Assembly (NCBI RefSeq): GCF_000526335.1
Contig: NZ_JAFW01000001.1
Span: 1,550,001 to 1,614,000 of the forward strand
From: Arthrobacter sp. 31Y
Lineage (GTDB): Bacteria > Actinomycetota > Actinomycetes > Actinomycetales > Micrococcaceae
Length of the DNA: 64,000 nt
Direction: 5' to 3'
Below the pieces are notes generated by a model. That model was given only the letters and a program-made list of their open reading frames with translations, searched no databases and was not told the origin of the DNA. Numbering within the stretch: the stretch's first letter is position 1; each line of letters starts with the position of its first letter. The position numbers and the translations under genes were made by a program. Below, one piece after another: positions 16,996 to 25,890 of this stretch.

Positions 16996-18081
16996 ATGAG
17001 CTATTCCGAAGCCCAGCCCGTCCGCATCAGTTCCGAACCCGCGCAGCTGCAAGCCCTGGAACCCGTGCTCGAAAAAGTGCGGGCAGCAGTGGGCGACGTG
17101 CCGTCTTTGCTGACCCTGGCCGAGGACATCGGACGGACCGCCCCCAAGCCCGGCGAGGGAAACACCGCCAAGCTGTGGGAACTGTTGGCCTCCGTGACAG
17201 CTGTGGACGTGGCGGCCGGGCGGGTACTGGAACCGCACCTCGACGCTCTCGCGATCCTCGCCCAAGCCGGAGTACAAACCGGGACTGACGGCGAACACGA
17301 AGGAACTTGGGGAGTCTTCGCAGCGGAGGGCCCCGGAATGAAGCTCGAGGCCAAACGCACCGCAAACGGCGGCTACGTCGTCAACGGCTCCAAGCCATGG
17401 TGCTCCCTTGCCGCGCAATTGGATGGCGCAGTCATCACCGCCCACACGGAAGACAACACCAGAGCGGCCTTTGCCGTTGTCCTAAAACACCAGGGAGTGA
17501 CAGCCGAAACACCTGCGTGGACCAGCCGCGGGCTGCAGGAAATCCCCAGTGGAACGGTCCACTTTGACCAAGTAGCAGCCCAGCCCGTGAAGCAGGGAAG
17601 TTGGTACTTCCAGCGTCCAGGCTTCGCTTGGGGCGGCATGGGTGTGGCTGCCTGTTGGTTGGGCGGCGCGGTGGCCGTGGCTCGCGATTACGCGAAAGCA
17701 CTCACCAAGGCCGCAGATAATGGGCGCGAACCGGACCAGATTGCGCTGGCGTCCTTGGGCGAGATCGACCGTATCCTTGCCACAACCACCGGCTTCCTCG
17801 CCCAGGCTGCGGAACGCATCGACGCCGGTGATTTGGAGGGCTCAGATCCTGACAGCCCAAGCCCTTGGCCTGAAGCCTTGCGCATCCGCGGGACTGTTGC
17901 CACCGCCGTCGAGCGCGTCCAAACCTTGGTGACGCAAAACTTGGGCCCCGGGCCGCTGGCTTTCGACGAATCGTACGGCAAGCGCATGGCGGACCTCTCC
18001 CTGTACATCAGGCAGCATCACGCCATGCGGGACGATGCCCAGCTGGGCGCCCTGGCTCTGAAGGGAGACCGACGATGGTAG
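16996..18081 (+). CDS. acyl-CoA dehydrogenase family protein
   Basis: 361-residue flavoenzyme-type protein of the acyl-CoA dehydrogenase fold, shorter and more diverged than beta-oxidation enzymes. The middle beta domain is recognisable (AEGPGMKLEAKRTANGGYVVNGSKPWCSLA) and the C-terminal helical bundle ends in YIRQHHAMRDDAQLG. A catalytic glutamate at the usual position is not obvious. Its last codons overlap the next gene by 7 bp. In this PIG-L/glycosyltransferase operon it is more likely a desaturase or tailoring enzyme than a fatty-acid catabolic enzyme. Confidence 0.85.
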   Translation: MSYSEAQPVRISSEPAQLQALEPVLEKVRAAVGDVPSLLTLAEDIGRTAPKPGEGNTAKLWELLASVTAVDVAAGRVLEPHLDALAILAQAGVQTGTDGEHEGTWGVFAAEGPGMKLEAKRTANGGYVVNGSKPWCSLAAQLDGAVITAHTEDNTRAAFAVVLKHQGVTAETPAWTSRGLQEIPSGTVHFDQVAAQPVKQGSWYFQRPGFAWGGMGVAACWLGGAVAVARDYAKALTKAADNGREPDQIALASLGEIDRILATTTGFLAQAAERIDAGDLEGSDPDSPSPWPEALRIRGTVATAVERVQTLVTQNLGPGPLAFDESYGKRMADLSLYIRQHHAMRDDAQLGALALKGDRRW

Positions 18082-19433
18082 CTTTCTCGCACACGGACAT
18101 CGGCACGTCGGAGTCGGAATGGGCAGCCAGCGAAGTTGCCGCCCTACCGGAGCTGCCACTGAGCCCGGACGAGCTCGCGGGCATGACCTTCGTAGTACTG
18201 GCCGCCCACCCGGACGATGAAACTCTGGGCGCAGGCGGTTTCCTCGCCAAACTTCATGCCGCCGGAGCTGCAATGGAGATTCTGCTGTGCACCGCAGGCG
18301 AAGCTTCGCATCCGGACTCGCAAACCACGACGCCGGAACAGCTTGCCGCTGTCAGGCTTACAGAGTTCAACACGGCAGTGTCCGGGCTGGCTCCTGATGC
18401 CACGTGGCGGTTCCTGGAACTTCCCGATGGGCAACTTGCGGCCAACGCGGAGAGCATCGCGGAATCCCTCCGGGCGACGGTGGCCGGAAGGCCCGCAGAG
18501 ACCGTCGCGATCGTGGCCCCTTATCGACATGACGGACACACGGACCATGACACCTTGGGCAGTATCGCCGCGGAAGTCGCGGAGCAGGGCGGCCATGGTT
18601 TGCTGGAATATCCCATCTGGTACTGGTTGTGGGCAGGGCCGGATGACTCCACCTGGAACTCGTGGGTGCGGGTGCCGTTGTCCGATCAGGATCAGCGTGC
18701 GAAAGCACGGGCGATGGGCGCCCACACCTCTCAAACGGGCCCTCTCTCAGATCGGCCGGGTGACGAGACGCTCCTTTCGGATACGTTCCTTGAACACTTC
18801 AGCAGGCCGTGGGAAACCTTCGCCTGGCATCCTTCCAAGGACGGGAACAACAGTGCCGCTGACGCTGAGCGGATCTTCGACGAGGTCCATGCCAAGGAAG
18901 ACGATCCGTGGAGTTACACCACCAGCTGGTATGAACGGCGCAAAAGGTCACTGACGTTGGCCGCACTGCCGGAGGAATCATATGAATCCGGGCTGGAACT
19001 GGGTTGTTCCATTGGCACCCTCAGCGAGGAGCTCGCCCAGCGCTGCCAGCAGTTCCTTGGCGTGGACGCCAGCAGCGCCGCCCTTGCCCAGGCAACTGAG
19101 CGGCTCTCACGGTTCCCCTCGGCTGAGACCCGGCACCTGACCATGCCCGGCGAGTGGCCCGGGGGCACTTTCGATCTTGTGGTGCTATCGGAGACGGGCT
19201 ACTACCTTTCGCCGGATGAACTCACGGAACTCCTGGCACGGATTGACGCGTCCACCAGGCCAGGCGGAACCTTGGTTTTGTGCCATTGGCGGCACCCGAT
19301 TTCGGGCTGGCAATTGGACGCCGAAGCGGTTCATGCGATGGCTCGCAACCAACTCGGCTGGCCCACGCATGGTCTCTACCGTGAGAAAGACTTCATGCTG
19401 GAGATCCTTCTCGCCCCTGACAGGACACCGTGA
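18075..19433 (+). CDS. bifunctional PIG-L deacetylase / SAM-dependent methyltransferase
   Basis: 452 residues in two domains. Residues about 35-250 form a PIG-L (LmbE-like) zinc deacetylase with the signature AAHPDDETLGAGGFL (metal ligands HPDDE) and a later HDGHTDHD. Residues about 300-450 form a class I methyltransferase with motif I LELGCSIGTLSEELA and VDASSAALAQA. PIG-L enzymes remove N-acetyl groups from amino sugars or thiol precursors. It overlaps the acyl-CoA dehydrogenase and the glycosyltransferase (GTGA), so all three are made together. The product is unknown. Confidence 0.9.
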   Translation: MVAFSHTDIGTSESEWAASEVAALPELPLSPDELAGMTFVVLAAHPDDETLGAGGFLAKLHAAGAAMEILLCTAGEASHPDSQTTTPEQLAAVRLTEFNTAVSGLAPDATWRFLELPDGQLAANAESIAESLRATVAGRPAETVAIVAPYRHDGHTDHDTLGSIAAEVAEQGGHGLLEYPIWYWLWAGPDDSTWNSWVRVPLSDQDQRAKARAMGAHTSQTGPLSDRPGDETLLSDTFLEHFSRPWETFAWHPSKDGNNSAADAERIFDEVHAKEDDPWSYTTSWYERRKRSLTLAALPEESYESGLELGCSIGTLSEELAQRCQQFLGVDASSAALAQATERLSRFPSAETRHLTMPGEWPGGTFDLVVLSETGYYLSPDELTELLARIDASTRPGGTLVLCHWRHPISGWQLDAEAVHAMARNQLGWPTHGLYREKDFMLEILLAPDRTP

Positions 19434-20179
19434 CCATGCCCGGACCGTTGGAGATCAACGGCGTGGCAGTGGTCATGCCTGCCCATAACGAGGACCAACA
19501 CATCGGCAAAGCCCTGGTGGCGCTGAAGGCCTCCGCGGACGCACTCCAACGTGACTGCCCGGACGTGGAGGCCAGGATGGTGATGGTCCTGGATCATTGC
19601 ACCGACCGCTCCGCGGAGATAGCCGCGGCGCACACCTCCGGCGACAACCGCTTCAGCGTTATCAACGTGAACCTGCGAAGCACGGGGGCCAGCAGGGGCT
19701 TTGGTTTCCGTGCTGCTTTGGAAAGCCTGCGAGCTCAGGACACTGCCGGTATCTGGCTGGCCACCACAGACGCCGATTCCACTGTTCCGCAGCACTGGCT
19801 GACGCGACAAGTGGAACTGGCCAACGCCGGAACGGACGCCCTCCTAGGGTCAGTGGAACCCGATCCAGAGGATATGGACCCGGCCATCCATCGCCGCTGG
19901 ATGGAACTCCATCCGTTCCGGGAGGACCACCAGCACATCTACGGCGCCAATCTGGGCATCCGGGCCTCGGCATATATCAGCGCGGGCGGTTTCCCCGGGC
20001 TGCGCTCCCATGAGGACCGCGTTCTGGTGGAACGGCTCCGCCACCGAGGTTTCGCGGTTACGGCCACGGACACCATCCGCGTTGTGACCTCAGGGCGGAC
20101 ACATTCCCGCGCGCCGGAAGGGTTCGCCGCGTATCTACGCTCCCTCGCAGCGGAGCTTCCAGCTCCCGCCAGCGGCTAA
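19430..20179 (+). CDS. family 2 glycosyltransferase
   Basis: 249-residue GT-A fold glycosyltransferase. The N-terminal pattern VVMPAHNEDQHIGKAL, the nucleotide-sugar site MVLDHCTDRS and the metal-binding TTDADSTVP (DxD-type) are visible. No membrane segment is seen. The GTG start at 19430 overlaps the PIG-L/methyltransferase stop; an ATG two codons later is an alternative. It is the last gene of the operon, and its stop overlaps the convergent adenylate kinase by 4 bp. It probably adds a sugar to a small acceptor that the other two enzymes modify. Confidence 0.9.
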   Translation: MTMPGPLEINGVAVVMPAHNEDQHIGKALVALKASADALQRDCPDVEARMVMVLDHCTDRSAEIAAAHTSGDNRFSVINVNLRSTGASRGFGFRAALESLRAQDTAGIWLATTDADSTVPQHWLTRQVELANAGTDALLGSVEPDPEDMDPAIHRRWMELHPFREDHQHIYGANLGIRASAYISAGGFPGLRSHEDRVLVERLRHRGFAVTATDTIRVVTSGRTHSRAPEGFAAYLRSLAAELPAPASG

Positions 20180-20754
20180 ACCGCCAGCGCATCCTCCAAG
20201 GCGGCAATCGCAGCCTTCGTGATCGTTTGGCGTTCGCCCGTTCCGTCAACGCTGAGCAGAATCCCCCGGTTCGAGTACGCCTTCAGCACTGGCTGCGTTT
20301 CGTCCCGGTACAGCTCAAGCCGCCGCTGTATCACGGGTTCGGTGTCATCGGCGCGTCCCTGCTCCTGCGCCCTGCGGAGCATCCGGGACAGCAGCTCGTC
20401 GTCTGATGCGTACAGCTCAAGAACCACTTCAAGGGTTTGCTGCCGGTCGGCCAATATCTCGTCCAGGGCACCGATCTGGATGACCGTCCGCGGGTAGCCG
20501 TCCAACAGGAAACCTGAGGCGGCATCGTCTTCTCCAAGTCGGACCCTCAGCATGGCCGTGGTGACATGATCCGGTACAAAGTCCCCGCGATCCATATACC
20601 CGCTGGCTTCTGTCCCCAACTCCGTTTTGTCGCGGACGTGGGTGCGGAACAGCTCACCGGTGGAAATGGCGGGGATCCCAAAATGCCGGGCAATGTGCTC
20701 GGCCTGCGTGCCTTTTCCGGAACCCGGAGGACCCATGATGATCAATCGCGCCAT
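20176..20754 (-). CDS. adk: adenylate kinase, short (LID-less) form
   Basis: ATP + AMP = 2 ADP. 192 residues from the ATG at 20754 (MARLIIMGPPGSGKGTQAEHIA, P-loop); a longer frame to 20817 adds an unrelated leader. AMP-site motifs STGELFR and LLDGYPRT are present. The LID domain is short, as in other actinobacterial enzymes. It is isolated here, whereas the housekeeping adk normally lies between secY and map, so this is probably a second copy. It overlaps the convergent glycosyltransferase by 4 bp. Confidence 0.9.
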   Translation of the reverse strand: MARLIIMGPPGSGKGTQAEHIARHFGIPAISTGELFRTHVRDKTELGTEASGYMDRGDFVPDHVTTAMLRVRLGEDDAASGFLLDGYPRTVIQIGALDEILADRQQTLEVVLELYASDDELLSRMLRRAQEQGRADDTEPVIQRRLELYRDETQPVLKAYSNRGILLSVDGTGERQTITKAAIAALEDALAV

Positions 20755-20796
20755 GACATTGGTCCGTTTCGAGAGGCAACCGGGACTTAACCATAC

Positions 20797-20831
20797 GCCG
20801 ACGACGACGAGAGGCACCCGCCGTCGTCGGC
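20797..20831. terminator. hairpin between adk and the SRPBCC gene
   Basis: GCCGACGACG (20797-20806) and CGTCGTCGGC (20822-20831) form a 10-bp stem; a T-rich run follows on the plus strand. It separates two minus-strand genes and probably ends the ArsR-SRPBCC transcript, though the T-run is on the other side. Confidence 0.55.
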
Positions 20832-20855
20832 ATCTTTTTGCTTTTGGTTCAGTGT

Positions 20856-21344
20856 TCAGGCGCTGGCCAGCACGGCGTCGATCTGCCCGGCTGCCTCCCG
20901 CATTCCCTCATCCATGCCCATCTCGACCATCTTCTGCATCTGTTCTTCGGAGTCGAAGGTGGACGTGATGGTCATCCGGGTGCGGTTTTCCAAAGGCTCG
21001 AGCTTCACGGTGGCGTGGGTGATGCCCAGGTGGTCCACGGGTTCACCCTGCTCGTCCGCGAAGCCGTCGTCGAACTCAAGGTGGTCCGGGGAGTTGATGG
21101 CGGTGAATTTCCACCAGCCCCGCGCCTTGGTGCCGTCCGGCCCGGTCATGTAGTAGGCGGCCTTCCCACCAACGGTGAATTCATGCGTCTCAAAGGTGGC
21201 CGGCCAAGTGGGCGGTCCCCACCAGCGCTCAAGCTGCCGGGGGTCTTCCCAGACCCGCCAGACACGCTTCACGTCGGCATCGAATTCAGAAACAATGCTG
21301 AAGCTCAGGGCCTCAACATCCTTGTTTACGCTGACAACAGTCAT
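20856..21344 (-). CDS. SRPBCC (AHSA1-like) domain protein
   Basis: 162-residue START-like/AHSA1 protein. The recognisable N-terminal strand is followed by VKRVWRVWEDPRQLERWWGPPTWPATFETHEFTVGG, and the C-terminal helix is at the end. Proteins of this group bind hydrophobic ligands and are typically cotranscribed with an ArsR-type repressor, as here, where the ATG overlaps the ArsR stop (ATGA). The true ligand is unknown. Confidence 0.88.
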   Translation of the reverse strand: MTVVSVNKDVEALSFSIVSEFDADVKRVWRVWEDPRQLERWWGPPTWPATFETHEFTVGGKAAYYMTGPDGTKARGWWKFTAINSPDHLEFDDGFADEQGEPVDHLGITHATVKLEPLENRTRMTITSTFDSEEQMQKMVEMGMDEGMREAAGQIDAVLASA

Positions 21345-21703
21345 GGCAGATCCCTTTCATCATCTTCGGCGAGTATGTCTGCAATCCGGTCGGCGCGTTG
21401 CCGCCAGACCATTTCCAGTTGATCCAGCAGATGGCGGGCTTTCTGCAACCCTTCATGGTTCCCCCGCACGATCTGCTCCCTCCCACGCTTCTCCTTGGTC
21501 ACCAGGGAGGCCCGTTCCAGAACCGCAACATGCTTTTGTACGGCCGCGAAACTCATGGTGTAGAGCGCAGCAAGCCCGGAGACTGAGTACTCCCCCGCCG
21601 TCACCCGAGCCACGATGTCCCTGCGGGTGGCATCGGCCAAAGCCTGGAAGATCCGATCGATCTCGGCGTCGGAGAGAGGTTTACTGATCTGATCTACAAC
21701 CAT
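21341..21703 (-). CDS. ArsR family winged-helix repressor
   Basis: 120 residues from the ATG at 21703 (MVVDQISKPLSDAEIDRIFQALADATRRDIVARV). A longer frame to 21724 would read through the operator. The winged HTH is clear (YSVSGLAALYTMSFAAVQKHVAVLERASLV). No metal-binding cysteine pair is present, so it is not a metal sensor. It belongs to the ArsR subgroup paired with SRPBCC proteins and probably represses its own operon at the palindrome covering its start codon. Confidence 0.9.
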   Translation of the reverse strand: MVVDQISKPLSDAEIDRIFQALADATRRDIVARVTAGEYSVSGLAALYTMSFAAVQKHVAVLERASLVTKEKRGREQIVRGNHEGLQKARHLLDQLEMVWRQRADRIADILAEDDERDLP

Positions 21704-21712
21704 TTGGTTGTA
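21695..21712. promoter_or_regulatory. ArsR autoregulatory operator
   Basis: TACAACCAT and TTGGTTGTA form an 18-bp near-perfect palindrome (8 of 9 pairs) that overlaps the ArsR start codon. Its position fits repression of the ArsR-SRPBCC operon. Confidence 0.65.
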
Positions 21713-21751
21713 CGATATCTCCACCAGTCACGCCACGTCAATGGTTCTGCG

Positions 21752-22630
21752 CTAAGAACTGGAGCGGGGATGCATGATGCGCATCTGGTCCCACGTCCGC
21801 TCCGAGGCGGCGATGTTCTGGTTGGAGCGCTCACGATCCAAGGAGGCAAGCTCGACGGCGATCGCCTGGACCGCGGCCACAGCGCCCGTCAGGGATGGGA
21901 AGAAGCCGGCCCCCTCGGTGGGCACCACAATCCTGTGGTCAGCGTGCACCGCCACGGGCGAACCCGCACTATCAGTGATGGAGACGATGGGTGTACCCAG
22001 ATTGTGGGCGATGTCCACTGCCCTCATAGTGCTGTCGTAGACCCGCCAGAGACTGATGGCGATAACGAGGTCTTCCGCACCAAGCCGTGCAAGGGCATTG
22101 GTGAGGGCCGCGACGTCGGCATCAAGGAGCCGTACGTTGTAGCCGGCGATGATCGCGTTATGCTCCAACGCCTTGCCCGGGATCGCGTAACTTCCTGCCG
22201 CGACGATGAAGGTCTGCCGTGCATCGGCGATGGCCTTCGCAATATCATGGAGAGTTTGGGCGTCTAGCGTGCGCTCGAAATGCGCCAGATTCGCCCGGTC
22301 AGTGGATACCGCTGCCTGCGCAGGACTGCTGATGTGGCCGTTATGTTCGGCCGCAACCTCCACTGCGCTCAGCGAGGCCAGAAACCGTGAACGCAGCTCA
22401 AATTGGAAGTCGGCCCACCCCTTGAATCCCAGTGTTTGCGCGGTTCTGGTCACAGTGGAGGCGTTCGATGCGGCCACCGCGGCGATGTCGCTGACGGAGC
22501 CGTAGGACGCAAGCCTAGGCTGGGATCTGAGGATGCCGATCACTTGCATTTGGCGCGCGGCGAGCTTCCGGCCCTGGACGCGACTATCCAGCCACTCGGT
22601 CAACGTTGACGAGTCGAAATCTTCTTCCAC
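21752..22630 (-). CDS. RpiR/MurR family transcriptional regulator
   Basis: 292 residues. The N-terminal HTH_6 domain (about 20-95: SVSDIAAVAASNASTVTRTAQTLGFKG) is followed by a SIS sugar-phosphate-binding domain (about 125-260: IVAAGSYAIPGKALEHNAIIAG, LVIAISLWRVYDSTMRAVDIA). It starts with GTG at 22630 and is divergent from the MFS/GAF/amidohydrolase operon, which it probably controls. The small-molecule effector is unknown. Confidence 0.9.
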   Translation of the reverse strand: MEEDFDSSTLTEWLDSRVQGRKLAARQMQVIGILRSQPRLASYGSVSDIAAVAASNASTVTRTAQTLGFKGWADFQFELRSRFLASLSAVEVAAEHNGHISSPAQAAVSTDRANLAHFERTLDAQTLHDIAKAIADARQTFIVAAGSYAIPGKALEHNAIIAGYNVRLLDADVAALTNALARLGAEDLVIAISLWRVYDSTMRAVDIAHNLGTPIVSITDSAGSPVAVHADHRIVVPTEGAGFFPSLTGAVAAVQAIAVELASLDRERSNQNIAASERTWDQMRIMHPRSSS

Positions 22631-22738
22631 CTATTGACCTACCTCACATTTTGGCCGTACCTTCGATACATCGCTTCTGCACAGACCCGTGCATATTCCT
22701 AAAAATGTACAACTTGGCCCAATTTGGCAGGAATCCCC

Positions 22739-24127
22739 ATGTCTCTCACAGCACGCCTGGATCGTCTGGCTCTCAGTCGACCACACTACAAGCTTCTCCT
22801 CATTGGAGGCCTCGGCTACTCGTTCGACGGTATGGACGGGGCAGTGGTCGCATTCCTGCTCCCGCGCATCCAGGAACTGTGGGGCCTCAGCACCGCCAGC
22901 CTCGGCTTGGTGGGCTCAGCAGCCCCGTTCGGCTTCTTCTTCGGCGCCATCCTGGCAGGGTGGATGGGCGACCGCTTCGGCCGCAAGAAGGTCATGCTCT
23001 GGGCTCTGGCCTTCTACTGCCTCATGTCAGTGGTGGCGGCAATGGCCCCCAACTTCGAAATCTTCCTGATTGCACGGATCTTTGCAGGATTGGGAGCGGG
23101 CGCCGAAAGCGTCATCATTGCACCGTTCCTGTCCGAGTTCATTCCCCCGAAGCGCCGCGGCTGGTTCATCGGAACGTTGGCCGGATTCTTCTCCTTCGGC
23201 TTCGTGGCTGCCGCACTGATCGGCCGGTTCGTTGTTCCGCTGGGCGAGGACGGCTGGCGCTGGGCGCAGGTCATCACCGCAGTCCCCATCCTTCTCCTGC
23301 TCTGGTGGCGTCGCAGCCTGCCCGAATCCCCGCGCTTCCTCATCAGCCAAGGCCGCATCGCAGAGGCAACCGAAGTGGTGGACCGCTTTGAGCAGAGCGT
23401 AGTCAAAGCCACCGGAAAGCCTCTTGCTCCGTTGCCGGCCGCCGAAGAAGAGATCACCAAGCACGAGCAAAAGATCAGCATCTGGAATGCCCTGAAGTTC
23501 ATGTGGTCCAAAGCCATGCGCCGCCGCACCGCGGTGATCTGGTTGATCTGGTTTGTGATCACTTTCTCCTACTACGGCTTCTTCTCCTGGATTCCCACGC
23601 TTCTGGTAGGCCGCGGCATCACCATCACCAAGAGCTTCGAGTTCTCGATCCTCATTTATCTGGCACAGATCCCCGGCTACTTCTCCGCTGCTTGGTTGTG
23701 TGACCGGATCGATCGCAAGAACACCATTGCCCTGTACTTGGCGGGATCGGCCATCAGCGCCTTCTGGCTGAGCCAGTCCAACGATTCCGGAATGATCCTG
23801 CTGGCCGCTGCAACGTTGTCCTTCTTCCTGAATGGCACCTACGCCGGCGTCTACGCCTACACACCGGAGCTCTTCCCCACCTGGATGCGTGCCACCGGTG
23901 TTGGCCTGGCCAGCGCAGTGGGCCGCATCGGCAGCATCCTGGCACCGTCCATCATCGGCATCTTCGCCGCGTCCCTCGGTTTCGGCGGTGTGTTCACCAT
24001 GACCACCGTGGTGCTGACCATCGGCGTGCTGGGTGTGGTGATCTTCGGAGCTTCCACCGCAGGCAAGTCCCTGGAGGACATCAACGCCCGGGCCGAGCAT
24101 GATCCGGCCGCGGCAGAAAGCAAGTGA
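22739..24127 (+). CDS. MFS transporter, sugar/aromatic-acid porter type
   Basis: 462 residues from the ATG at 22739, preceded by AGGA; a TTG at 22724 is also in frame. It has about 12 helices, with the MFS motif GWMGDRFGRKKVM after TM2 and its partner LCDRIDRKN in the second half. The PESPRFLISQGR segment at the central loop is typical of the sugar-porter/AAHS group. It overlaps the GAF gene by 4 bp (GTGA), so the three-gene operon is coupled. It is probably an importer for the substrate of the amidohydrolase. Confidence 0.88.
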   Translation: MSLTARLDRLALSRPHYKLLLIGGLGYSFDGMDGAVVAFLLPRIQELWGLSTASLGLVGSAAPFGFFFGAILAGWMGDRFGRKKVMLWALAFYCLMSVVAAMAPNFEIFLIARIFAGLGAGAESVIIAPFLSEFIPPKRRGWFIGTLAGFFSFGFVAAALIGRFVVPLGEDGWRWAQVITAVPILLLLWWRRSLPESPRFLISQGRIAEATEVVDRFEQSVVKATGKPLAPLPAAEEEITKHEQKISIWNALKFMWSKAMRRRTAVIWLIWFVITFSYYGFFSWIPTLLVGRGITITKSFEFSILIYLAQIPGYFSAAWLCDRIDRKNTIALYLAGSAISAFWLSQSNDSGMILLAAATLSFFLNGTYAGVYAYTPELFPTWMRATGVGLASAVGRIGSILAPSIIGIFAASLGFGGVFTMTTVVLTIGVLGVVIFGASTAGKSLEDINARAEHDPAAAESK

Positions 24128-24633
24128 ACGCCGTGAATTCAGACGAAGTTTTCCGGCAGACGCTGGAGGCAATGCAGCAAGACCCCGGCGTCATCCTGTT
24201 CACTGCCCTGCAGTGGATTCCCCAACGCTCCAGCCTCAAGCGTCTCTTCACCAGTCACCCAGCCGAGTACCCGATGGGCGGCGAGAAGACAGTGGAGATC
24301 TCCCCCGGCTGGTTGGGAACGGTCATCGAAAAGAAGGAGCCGTTCCTGGCACCGGATCTTGAGGCGCTCCGGGAAGTCTTTGCGGACTCCGAACTCATCC
24401 AGCAACTGGGCTGTGGCGCCGTGATCAACGTGCCCGTCCTGGATCAGAAGGACAACGTGGTGGGCGTGCTGGCCCTCCTGGATGCAGAAGGCAAGTACAC
24501 GCAGCGGAGTGTGGAAACCGCCGTCGGCGTCATCAATGCCCACAAGGCCCTCCTGGTTGAGGCCTTCGCAGCCCATCCCACCGAAGCCGAACTCCCCGAA
24601 CCCACTGAAGCACCCGCGAAGGACACTGTTTAG
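24124..24633 (+). CDS. GAF domain protein
   Basis: 169-residue soluble protein, essentially one GAF domain. The core is GWLGTVIEKKEPFLAPDLEALREVF... GCGAVINVPVLDQKDNVVGVLALLDAEG, followed by a helix. An acidic/proline-rich tail ends it. No output domain is attached. A GAF protein inside a transporter/hydrolase operon may sense or bind the substrate, or be an enzyme-like family member; neither can be decided here. GTG start coupled to the MFS stop. Confidence 0.82.
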   Translation: MNAVNSDEVFRQTLEAMQQDPGVILFTALQWIPQRSSLKRLFTSHPAEYPMGGEKTVEISPGWLGTVIEKKEPFLAPDLEALREVFADSELIQQLGCGAVINVPVLDQKDNVVGVLALLDAEGKYTQRSVETAVGVINAHKALLVEAFAAHPTEAELPEPTEAPAKDTV

Positions 24634-24634
24634 T

Positions 24635-25855
24635 ATGAGCACCACCCCACTTGTCATCCGCAACGCCAGCGTCCTGGACGTTGACGCGGGCACCTACTCC
24701 ACTGCCGACGTCGTAAGTGTTGGAGGGAAGATCAGCAGCGTCGGCCGTGACCTTGAAGCGCCTTCGGGCGCGCGGGTCATCGATGGCACCGGTAAGTTTG
24801 TGATCCCGGGCTTGATCGATGCCCACGTTCACGTGGTGGCGTCCAGCGCGGACTTCCGCTCGCTCACCTTTACACCGGCCTCGTATGTCTACGCGCAGAC
24901 GGCCCGCATCATGGGCGAGATGCTGCGACGCGGCTTCACCACGGTTCGCGATCTCTCCGGCGCCGACTTCGGTCTTGCAATGGCCCAGGAGGAGGGCCTG
25001 CTGGAGGGTCCCAAGATCCACTTCTGCGGTCATGCGTTGAGCCAGACCGGCGGCCATGGGGACATGCGCCTGCCCGGCGAGGACCACGATCCCAATGGTC
25101 GGGGCTGCTGCGGCATCGGCCGGGTGGCCGACGGGGTTGACGCTATCCGCGCTGCAGCCCGCGACGAGATCCGCAAGGGCGCCCACCACATCAAGATCAT
25201 GGCGTCCGGCGGTGTCTCCTCCCCCACAGACCGCATCGATTCCACCCAATACTCCATGGAAGAAATGCGCGCGGCAGTGGAGGAGGCACAGGCCGCCAAC
25301 CGCTACGTGGCCGCCCACGCCTACACCGCCCGGGCCATCAACCGCGCCCTTGAAGCCGGAGTTCGCTCGATCGAACACGGCAACCTCCTGGACGATCAGA
25401 GCCTCAAACTGTTCCTGAAAAAGGACGCCTTCCTGGTCCCCACGCTGGTGACGTACTGGGCGCTGAAGGAAGAGGGCAAGGAATTCGGGCTCACGGAGGA
25501 AATGTGGGCGAAGGTGGACTCCGTGCTCACCAGCGGCCTCGACGCGATCGGCCGAGCCCACGAAGCCGGCGTGAAAATGGCCTTTGGCTCCGACCTTCTG
25601 GGCGGCATGCACCGCCATCAAAACGAGCAGTTCAGGCTGCTCGGCAAGGTGCAGCCGGCTATTGATGCCATCCGCTCTGCAACCACGACGGCGGCCCTAC
25701 TGCTTGAGCGCGAAGGTGAACTTGGCGTGATCGCGCCGGGTGCGGATGCCGACCTTCTGGTTTTGGGGGCCGACCCGGTGGCGGACATCTCGGTGCTGGC
25801 CGACATCTCCGAGCACCTGGAATACCTCATTCAGAATGGCCGGGTGATCTCCTAG
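24635..25855 (+). CDS. metal-dependent amidohydrolase (imidazolonepropionase/prolidase-like)
   Basis: 406 residues from the ATG at 24635. The composite beta-sandwich (VIRNASVLDVDAGTY) surrounds a TIM barrel. Metal ligands are visible as IDAHVHV, a likely carboxylated lysine in HHIKIMASGG, histidines at VAAHAYT and SIEHGNL, and the catalytic aspartate in FGSDLLGG. The family includes dipeptidases and lactam or carbamate hydrolases. It is the last gene of the RpiR-linked operon, so it probably degrades the compound imported by the MFS protein. Confidence 0.9.
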   Translation: MSTTPLVIRNASVLDVDAGTYSTADVVSVGGKISSVGRDLEAPSGARVIDGTGKFVIPGLIDAHVHVVASSADFRSLTFTPASYVYAQTARIMGEMLRRGFTTVRDLSGADFGLAMAQEEGLLEGPKIHFCGHALSQTGGHGDMRLPGEDHDPNGRGCCGIGRVADGVDAIRAAARDEIRKGAHHIKIMASGGVSSPTDRIDSTQYSMEEMRAAVEEAQAANRYVAAHAYTARAINRALEAGVRSIEHGNLLDDQSLKLFLKKDAFLVPTLVTYWALKEEGKEFGLTEEMWAKVDSVLTSGLDAIGRAHEAGVKMAFGSDLLGGMHRHQNEQFRLLGKVQPAIDAIRSATTTAALLLEREGELGVIAPGADADLLVLGADPVADISVLADISEHLEYLIQNGRVIS

Positions 25856-25890
25856 TTTCTGTGCCCGCCGCGTGTGCAGTCCTTCCCGAC

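Noticed and set aside
23027..24172. 381-residue minus frame opposite the MFS transporter
   Set aside because: Shadow of a well-supported transporter; composition is typical of antisense high-GC frames.
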